Source: Ruminococcus sp. (GTDB taxonomy: Bacteria; Bacillota; Clostridia; Oscillospirales; Ruminococcaceae). Taken from it: a stretch of 55,503 bases of DNA. The stretch covers positions 1-55,503 of the forward strand of contig JAMPDU010000003.1 of the NCBI GenBank assembly GCA_023665505.1. Reading direction: 5' to 3'. Of this stretch, positions 1 to 9,300 are shown piece after piece; position 1 is the first letter of the stretch; each line of letters starts with the position of its first letter. The notes under the pieces are model-generated. The model did not search any database, was not told the origin of the DNA, and saw nothing but the letters and a program-made list of their open reading frames with translations. The translations under genes and the position numbers were made by a program.

Positions 1-51
1 CTTTAAAAAGTCTATGTATTTATCATCTACATAATAAAATTGAATTTTCAT
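1..51 (-). CDS. Start of a ToxN/AbiQ-like type III toxin (partial)
   Basis: Only the first 17 codons lie in the window; the gene runs off the left edge. The start is an ATG at 49-51 preceded by GGGAGA (59-64) at a 7-base spacing. The visible peptide is MKIQFYYVDDKYIDFLK. Its pattern, an aromatic/hydrophobic strand followed by xxxYIxFL, resembles the N-terminus of ToxN/AbiQ-family endoribonuclease toxins (for example FHTISTEYIDYLR in ToxN of Bacillus). The family match rests mainly on context: directly upstream are an intrinsic terminator, four tandem 40-bp repeats and a consensus promoter, which is the arrangement of type III toxin-antitoxin operons. Seventeen residues alone would not be convincing. 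Confidence 0.6.
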   Translation of the reverse strand, partial: MKIQFYYVDDKYIDFLK

Positions 52-71
52 ATTACTATCTCCCAAAACGC

Positions 72-105
72 AAAATAAAAGAGGAGAGGAAACCTCACCT
101 CTTTT
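72..105 (-). terminator. Intrinsic terminator between antitoxin repeats and toxin
   Basis: The arms 77-89 and 93-105 pair (AAAAGAGG with CCTCTTTT, then one A/A mismatch, then GAGG with CCTC) around an AAA loop. On the minus strand the stem is followed by TTTTATTTT. A leaky terminator in this place sets the RNA:toxin ratio in known ToxIN operons. Confidence 0.75.
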
Positions 106-131
106 ACTTTAATTTAATCCGATTGCTTTTA

Positions 132-290
132 GCTCACACTTTTTTAATGAGTGGTGAGAACTCCTATCGCAGTCCGCACTTTTTAATGAGTGGCGGAAAC
201 TCCTATCGCAGTCCGCACTTTTTTAATGAGTGGCGGAAACTCCTATCGCAGTCCGCGCTTTTTTAATGAGTGGCGGAAACTCCTAAAGTG
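132..290 (-). ncRNA. Tandem 40-bp repeats, candidate type III antitoxin RNA
   Basis: Four head-to-tail units lie at about 132-171, 172-210, 211-250 and 251-290 (lengths 40, 39, 40, 40). Read on the minus strand, each contains a stem built from CCGC-CACT and AGTG-CGG around an A-rich loop. The outermost copy (132-171) has CTCAC in one arm and GTGAG in the other, a paired change that keeps the stem. The array follows a strong minus-strand promoter and ends before an intrinsic terminator and the toxin start. ToxI, AntiQ and TenpI are comparable arrays of roughly 35-48-nt repeats. No protein reading frame explains the repeats. Confidence 0.65.
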
Positions 291-327
291 AGCAATCAAC
301 ACTTAAAGCTATACAGCTTCCATAATT

Positions 328-356
328 ATTATACGTTAAAAATTTGCATATGTCAA
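328..356 (-). promoter_or_regulatory. Consensus sigma-70-type promoter for the antitoxin RNA
   Basis: Minus strand: -35 TTGACA (351-356), 17-base spacer, -10 TATAAT (328-333). Both hexamers are perfect. Transcription would begin near 320 and run straight into the 40-bp repeats. Confidence 0.85.
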
Positions 357-381
357 GTGCTTTTGAAAAAAAATTTTTCCA

Positions 382-396
382 TTCCCCACTGGGGAA
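382..396. repeat. 15-bp palindrome, copy 1
   Basis: TTCCCCACTGGGGAA. It begins 1 base after the stop codon of the giant polyvalent protein; an A/T-rich run with eight T on the minus strand follows, so the pair could act as a weak terminator. Confidence 0.9.
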
Positions 397-397
397 A

Positions 398-3300
398 CTA
401 TCTCACAAAATCATCTCCTTTTTCCTTTTCAGCCGCCCTGTCGTTATCGTCAAATTCAAACTTTGTACGCTCATAGTCATAAGACTTGATATTCACGAAC
501 ATTGTATCAAGAGCCATACTTTCAACGTCAGCCTTGCTTTCGGGGCGGTCACCGCCGCGAAAATCCTCATATATGCCCATACCGCTAAGCTCATAGGACA
601 ACGCCTGCGCCCTGTGATTTTGGGTATCAAAAGAAAATTCAATCGCGGGGTCGTACATCAAATCGCCGTTCTGAACATAGGTATGTGCAATAAACACCGT
701 ATCGCCGTTTTTCTCAACGATAAGCGGTTCTATGCCGCTGTCCGCGCCCTTTTCGTATTTGCAGTAAAGGGTATCATATTTTTCCAGTTCGGGACAAATT
801 TCCACAAGCGCGGCGTAAAGCTCCATACCGTTGTCCGCTTTTACCTCGGAATTAGTCAGCAAGGTATTGACTTCCGCAAGACGTTTTTCTTTTTCAATAA
901 GCTCCTGTTCCTGCGGGAAGTCGGCTTCGGCAGCGATTTCCGCTTCTTTTATGTCCGCCGTAAGAGATTGCAGACGGTCTTCCTGCTTTTGCAGCTCCAG
1001 TTCAATACCGTTTATAATGTTGTCGAGACGGACGATATTACCGCTTGCTTTTACGTCCTTATTTAAATTTAACCGTCCGTAATGTGCGGCTGCTCCCGAA
1101 AGTTTTGCAGTTACCTCCGTACCCTTTAAATGTATTGACATCTTAAAACCGCGATAAGAACCTATCTCGCATTCTCTGCCGTGCATTATGTCATCGCTGC
1201 TGATAACAGCCTGCCTTATAGCCTGTCCCGCCTCCTCCTTGTTGTGGTACTCCTTTCCGTTCACGGTTACGGGATAGTAATTTTTACCGTCCTTGTCCGT
1301 AAGCGGTTTGACGGATTTCGCTATTTCTTCAATATCAAATTTAAGATTTTCAATATAATACTCCGTGTACCTCCTGTGTTCGGGCAATGTCTTGTACGCC
1401 TTGTCCTGCAAGGAATATTTTTGAGAAAGAAAAGCGGATTTAAGCACGTTCAGCTTGGTTATATCCGTTTCAAGGTCTATCTTCTCGCGAATCAAAGGAT
1501 TTCCCGCGCAAAGAGCCTTGACTTCGGCGTAATCGAGGGCAACCTCGTCCACGTCCTCGCAGGAACGGACGGGGGACTTGTCCGTCATAATCTGCGAAAT
1601 AAAACGCTGCTTATTCTCCAACATCTGATAAAGGTACGCGTCAAAGGTCTTGTCCGTGGTGTAGCGGTAAATGTCAACCTTACCGTTGGTATTGCCCTGC
1701 CGTATAATACGACCGTGGCGTTGGGACATATCGGACGGTCTCATCGGCGCGTCAAGGTCGTGCAGAGCTATCATACGTTCCTGCGCATTCATACCCGCGC
1801 CGCATTTCTGCGTTGAGCCGATAAGTACGCGAATTTCGCCCTTGTTCATCTTGTCGTACAGCCTTTGCTTGTCCTCGGATTTTTCCGCGTCGTGAATAAA
1901 CGCTATTTCCTTTTCGGGTACGCCCTTTTCGATAAGTTTTTGCTTGATGTCGTCATAAACGCAGAAACGCCGCTCGGATTCAAAATTTTCTATCGGCTTG
2001 CGGTGCAGTTTCTCCCACATTTCGGGAGAAATTTCGGCAAGTTTGCCGTTTTTCATAACAAAAGCCGTGTTGTACGCTGTTTCTTCCTCATAATTTACTC
2101 TTTTCAGCAAAACAATATCGCCGTCGGAGATGTCTCCCGTTTCATAGTTTTTAGGCGGTTTCTTGCCGTTCAGCTTATTAACTATTTTTTCTGCGGTATC
2201 CCTTTCACCGAGTTTTGCCGTATAAACGTCATCATAATTACCGTGTGGATTTTTGCGGTAAACCGTGTATGTATTTTCGTTTAGGGTCGGCTGCGGAGTG
2301 GCAAGGTCGCAGAAAATAAGCTGCGTACTTTTTTGTTCCGCTGTTTTCTGCCAAATGTCAAAGACATTGTTAATGCACACGTTCACTTTGGATTTAGGGT
2401 CGTCGGGCAAGTTCGGGTTCATACAGCGTTGGTCAAGTCCAATTTTCCGTCCGTCAACTGTGAGTTTGCACATATTGTCCTCGGTAGGTTTAACCGCCCC
2501 CGAACGTATATCTTTCGCACGTTCGCCGAGGTCTTTTATCATTAACGCCTGCATAGCCGTGGCGGGTACATTTATATTGTGCATTTCAAAATCGGGACGG
2601 TCAAGGTCAAGACTTTCCGCTGTTTTTATATCGGCGCACTCTTTAAAAATATTCATCAGTTCGGGGAGGTTCTGAAATTTCGCAAACCGAGTTTTCATTT
2701 GATATTTGCCGTTGCCCTCGGGAGAAAGCTCCATAGCCGTGGTGGTTTCGCCGAAAACAGAAGCCCAACGGTCAAAGCTGTTTATGCCGAGTTCCGCAAG
2801 TTTATCCGCCTGCAAATAGCGCATAAGCGTGTACATTTCCGACATCGAGTTGGAAATCGGCGTGCCGCTGGCAAAGGTTACCCCTCTGCCGCCAGTTATT
2901 TCGTCAAGGTACTTGCATTTCATAAGGAGCTGCATAGACCGTCCCGAACCGCCGCTGCCTATACCCGAAACGTTACGCATTTTTGTAGGGGTATCGAGGT
3001 TTTTATACGCCTGCGATTCGTCCACAAAAATCTTGTCAACGCCCAGTTTTTCAAAGCAAAGCATATCATCTTCGGGAGTTTTGGCAAGCAGTTTTTCAAT
3101 TTTTCCCTCATATGCCTTTATCGACTTTTCGATTTGCTTGACGGAAAAACTTTTCCTGCCGTCATCGTCCGTGAGTTCCTCAAGGGCGGTTTCAAGGTGC
3201 GCTATTTCGCTGTAAAGTCCGTCCAGTTCGCGTTCGCGGGAAAGATGTATCATATCGAATTGAGAGTATCCGATAATAACCGCGTCCCAGTCGCCTGTGG

Positions 3301-6300
3301 CAATTTTCGCGAAAAGGTCGCGGCGGTTTTCCTTTTGGAAATCCTTTTCGGTCGCGACAAGTACGTTGGCGTTAGGGTAAAGCGTTCTGAAAGCGCTGCC
3401 CCATTGCTCCGTAAGTCCGTTAGGCGCGGTAATGAGCGACTTATGGTGCAAGCCGAGACGTTTGCCCTCCATAGCTATGGCTATCATTTCATAGGTCTTG
3501 CCCGCGCCCACTTCGTGAGCAAGTAGGGTGTTTCCGTTGCTGTAAAGTCCCCTCGCTATGGCATTTTTCTGATGTTCTTTAAGAGTTATTGCGGAGTTCA
3601 TTCCGACGAAATTAAGGTGCGAACCGTCATACTCTCTAAGGCGGATAGAATTGAATTTCTCATTGTAAACATCAACGAGTTTCTCCCGACGGTCGGGGAC
3701 GGAGAAAATCCAGTCGGAAAATTTTCTTTTCAGTTCGTCCTGTTTCGACTGTGCAATCATTGTTTTCTGCTGATTGACTTCATAAACGTATCTGCCGTTT
3801 TTATCCCTTAAATCGTTGCCGTATTCGTCCTTTACCCGCTGTCTGACTTCAACCTTTTGCATATTAAGCGTGGCTTCGATTATTTCATAGGCGTTAATGT
3901 CAGCCGTTCCGTAAGTTTCGGTCGCAAGGGTATTTGAGTACGCGCTGCGCCAACCGTCAACTTTCCATTTGTCGGTGGCGGGCATATATGTTACTTCGAT
4001 ATTTTTTGACGTGACAAAATCGGGTTTAAGCGTTTCGACGATAAACTGTCTGATATATTCGGGGTCAACCCAAGCAGAACCGAGTTTTACGGCAATGTCG
4101 GCGGCTTCTATCCTTTCGGGCATAACCGCTCTTAACGCTTCGGCGTTTCGCGTAAGTCCCTCCGCTTCGGCGGCAGCCAGTTTTTGGCGAATGTTGCCCG
4201 TCAGATATTCGTCCGCGCTTTCCCACCGCATATTTTTTTGCGGATTTTGGAAAATCTTATCTCCAAGCTCGTCAATAAGTTTCTCCTCCGATTTGCCCGT
4301 GAGAATTGACATATATTCAAGATTTACGCACATCTTTTCGGAAAGAGAAAGAATAAGCGCGTCCTGCGCGTTGTCGCAGTGGTCTATAACAATTTTGGGA
4401 TTGACTGTAATTTTGTCAAAAATATCAGCCTTGCCGACAAAATTACTGTCCTTGTCGAGCCGCTCAAGGGACTTGATAAGGTGATAGCTGTTGTCGCTTT
4501 TAAAAACGCTTTTATTTTCCGCGCTGCTTATAAGTCCGTATTTTGCGGCAAAATCATCATACAGGTCGTTTAGATTTTTCTGCGCCGCCGTGATAAGTTC
4601 GGACAAACTGCCGTCCGAGTTATCAAGCTGCAAGTCAAGCAGATTATGAACGGTATCGCGAAGCTGCGCCATAGCTTTGATACGGTCGCATACATTTTCG
4701 GGAGCGTTCACTTTTTCCATTTTAATGTCGGCTTTGCGGTAATACAGAATATCGTCCTGCACAATATAACTGTATTTTGGCGCACCGAGAGGACAAAGTA
4801 TTTCGCCGTCGTTCCCCACTGGGGAAACCTTTGCATTTCCTTTTTCAGCCGCCTTATACGTTCCCTTGATATTTTTTATTGCCGCCGCAAGCTGTTCCGA
4901 AAGCTCCGCGCCCTCAACGGGTACGCACATAGAAGCGTTGGTCTGATTGCCGTACAGCTTGTTGCCCTCCACCATTTCGCCGAGTATCATTTCGGGGTGG
5001 TCTGCAAAATATTTATTTACGGCAATGCCGTTCGGCAGCATATCCTTGAATATCCATTCGGGGGGATTTTCCTCAATGCTTATGGGACGGTCGCGCTTTT
5101 GCAGGAAAATAATATCGCTTGTGACTTCCGTTCCCGCGTTTGATTTAAAAGCATTGTTCGGCAGACGTATTGCGCCGAGAAATTCCGCGCGTTCCGCAAG
5201 GTATTTTCTGACTTCGGGATTTTCTTTATCCAAAGTTCCCATTGACGTTACGAAAGCGACAATGCCGCCCGCGCGTACTTTATCGAGAGATTTCGCAAAA
5301 AAGTAATCGTGTATGAGGAAATTATGCTTGCTGTACTCCTTGTCATAAACCGTGTAGCCGCCGAACGGGACGTTGCTCACGGCAACATCAAAGCTACCGT
5401 TTTCAAAATCCGTTTTTTCAAATCCCTTTATCTGCACGTCTGCGGACGGGTAAAGCAATTTTGCAATGCGCCCCGTAATTTCGTCAAGCTCCACGCCGTG
5501 AATTTCGGAGTTATTATGTATACTTTCGGGCATAGCTCCTAAAAAGTTGCCTATGCCCATTGCGGGTTCAAGAATTTTTCCGCCCGTAAAGCCGAGATTT
5601 TGGAGTTCGCTGTAAATCGCGTTTATAACCGTCGGCGAAGTGTAATGCGCGTTCATAGTTGAGGCTTTCGCGGCGCGAAATTCTTCGTCAGTAAGCAGGC
5701 TTTTAAGCTCGCTGTATTCCTTGCTCCAGTCCGATTTCCTGCCGTCGAAAGCGTTTGATATGCCGCCCCAACCAACGTATTTCGCAAGTATTTCCTGTTC
5801 TTCGGGCGTTGCGGGACGGTTTTCGCTTTCAATGGTTTTCATCAACTTAATAGCCGCGACATTATTTGCGAAACGCGTTTTTGCTCCGCCCTCCGTACCG
5901 TAATTTTTGTCGGTAATTGTGTAGTCGGCAGATTTTTTCTTTTCGGCGTTTTCTTCCTGCGGGTTCTTCCCCACCGGGGAATTTTCTTTTTCACTTTGCA
6001 ACAATTCGGCGGAAGTGAAAAAGTTGATTTCATCGGAAGATTTTCTGTTCGGCGTACCGTCAAAAAAAGATATTTGCTCGGTTTTTTCTTCGGGGTTTTT
6101 GAGCAAGTGGGAATTTTGCAGGACAAGCTCCAAATTCGACAAAGCCTTTGCAATGCCGTCTGCGGAGACTGTTTTTCCGTTTGCCGCGTCTGAAAGAATT
6201 TTATCGGTTTCGGACTTGTACAGCGGAATGGCAACATCGGTGTGGATATTGCTGTCCAGTACATTTTTGAAAGCGTTGGTGTAATTCTGCCAGTCATAAT

Positions 6301-9300
6301 TTTCGGCAGTACCGTCTTGTAAATCCTGCAAGGCGTAAATAACGTCCTGCACAATGTGATAACTGCTGTACGGGTTTGTGACGGTTTTTAATGCGGGTTC
6401 TTCTTTTTCCGAAATATTCTGAGAAACAAAATTATATTTCAAATTTTCCCGCAAATTATCTCTGTGTTGTCCGAAATCAATGTGTGAGAAAAATTTCTCG
6501 GCAGCGTTGGCATTAGTATTTTCAAAGTCAATTTGCAAGTCGGTAATTGCCGTTACTCTCCAAGTGTCGGGACGGTCGGTGAACGTTACCAAATCGCCCT
6601 CTTTGAGAGTTTCATTCTTCCCCAGCGGGGAATTTTCTTTTTCCGTGATAATGCCGTTTTTAACAAGAACGTCATTTGAAAATATTATTTCGGAGGGGAA
6701 ATATCCGCTTGTTTCCTCAATGGTCTGCGTTTCGGTATTGTAAATTGCATATCCCTCACACGCCGATGTACCCGCGCCGTCATAATTGTCTTTCAAATAT
6801 TCCTTTGCCCTTTTTTGCGCTTCTTCAAGGGTGGGGAAATCTTCTTTTTCGTCCGAGCCTGCGTCGTTATCGTAAGTGACAATCTGATAAGGTCGGTTTT
6901 CAAAAACAATTTTGTTGGGAATTTGCTGTTCAAGGATATTGGCGTTTACTTCGTTGATAATGTCACGAAGTCCACCATTGAACAGTTGCTCATCAATTCT
7001 TTGCGGTTTGCCGTAAGTCTGCCAAAAGGTGGAAAAACTAAGAATTTTAGGGTCGAAATTATCCTCGTTATTTATGATAATCTGTTTTTCAACTCTGTCA
7101 AGCAGTTCTGCGACTTTGAGCGAAAAATCGTGATTATTTTTTACCCTTTCAAATGCGTTATGTACGATTTCTTCTTTTGAAATTTGCGGCTGATTTTCAA
7201 TTTGGGAATTTTCTGTTATTTCCGCTTTTTCTTTCAGAAATTCGGGAACATCGCTAAAGCCTGCGTTATCAACATAATGCACCGTGTCCTCGCCGTTTTT
7301 ATGCAGCACAACAATATCGCTGACGGAAAGGCTGTGTCCGTTAAAATCTTCGGGACGGTCATTATTGAATTTGTCAAAAACGCTTTCAAGTATTTCGTCT
7401 TTATTTTCAGCGGTTATATCCTGCTCAGCAAGTCTGCCCGAATAAACAAGTTCATAATCTGCAATATTGGGCGTACCGTCAAGCTCCGACATTCCCACAA
7501 ACCTCTTATTTCTGTATTCATCACCGCTTTTGACTTGATAAATTTCAAAGCTGTCCTCGCGCATTAGCTTGTGCATAAGCTCGTAATCCTCGGAGGACAT
7601 AGTTCCGTCAAAGACATACGGGTTAAAATCCTCGGTGTTATCTTCATCGGCGGGAGCTTCACGGAAAGGCAGACCCGCGCTGTGGGCGGTTTCTCTTGCT
7701 TTTTCGATAACAAGTGCAGCAGTTACATTTTCCGCAACAAGGCTTTGGAAATTACTGCGTACTTCCACGCTTTCATAATAAGCGTTATACAGCGGAGCAA
7801 ATTCCGAAACGGAGTAGCCTATATCCCTATTGCCAAGTATGACATCGTTAAAAATTCGCTCAATGGCGGGGTTAATTTCAGAAAGATAATTCTGCTCATC
7901 GGAATTTATATAAGCGTTCACAACCGTGCTGTCCGCGGCAATAAGCGTTGAAATTTTTTCAATCACATCATCAAGGTTTGAAATGTCGATTGTTTTTTCT
8001 TTTTCGGCTTTCTTTTTATAATTTCGGATTATATCCGAATACGCCTGTGGGTCGTCAGTTATTCTGTTTTCAAAAATTGCTAACTGTTCGGGAATAATAT
8101 CCCATTGCTCGGCATTACCAAACTTGTCAACAACATTTACATTCAGCATTTCAATGTCATTAAGGTCAATTCCTCTGCGGTTCATTTCAACAACCGCGTC
8201 ATAAGGAGCAAGCCATTCGCTGCCTGCGAGTTTAACCTGTGCAATTGCAGACAAAGTGTCATAGCTTTCTATGCCATTTATGCGGCTTATGGGGTCAAGT
8301 CTTTCGGGCAAAAGATAAACTTCGCTGTCATTATCATAGAAAAACTGCGGGTCTGCGCTGTGCTTTTCTTTCCAAAGCTCGGACAAATCATACAAAACAT
8401 CATCGGTATTCTGCCACGGGTGCAGATATGATTCGTCCGTTGGATAAGGCATAATATCGCCGATAATATCATCAAGATTATTTCTTATTTCGGCAAGCTC
8501 CGCTTCTGTGGGCATAACAACTTCACCGTTCCCCGTATGGTAAACGGCATATTTTACCTTAATGCTTTCGTCCAAATCTTCAATGTTATTTACGTCAAAG
8601 TTTCTCGCCATTACTTCCTTGTATACGTCAGTTCCGCTGATGTTATTATCATCAATCGCCCCCGCCATAACGTAAACGCTGTTGTCCTCAAAGGTGACAA
8701 CGGTAAATTCAAGGTTTCTGTCAAAATTTATTGCGGGAGAATTTTCGGAAATTGAATTTTCCGAAAATTCAATATGTTGATTTTCATTTTCTTTTCTGAA
8801 AGTATCTGCGGCTGTCATTCTGATAGCTTCCATACGATTGTCGTATTCATTCTTCAGCCAGTCTTGATAAAAGGTGTCAAGCGGCTTTCCCGACTTAATA
8901 AGATTTCGGCAGGCGTTCTCAACCTCGCTGTCGGTAATGTCGGCGGCAAGGTCGTACTCAATATACGATAAAATATCCCTTTTTACAGAAAGTTCATAAG
9001 CCGCTGCTTTTGCTTTTTCGGCGGTATCAAGGCTGTTTTCGTATGCGGCAAGCTCTCTTTGGGCAAGTTCAAGAAGTTGGTCTGAAAGAGGAAGATTTTC
9101 ATCGGGGACGTAATTCCCCACTGGGGAATTATACTGCTTTTCGTAATTATCAAGATTTTCACGCGCAGTATCAACGGATACGCCTTGATTTTCTTCGAGG
9201 TACGGCAAAGCAGACCGCAGGTCGCGCAGCCAACTGTAAATATATTCTGTATTTCCCGTAAGAATACTTGCGGAAATATTTTGCCATTCCGTAAGTCCGT

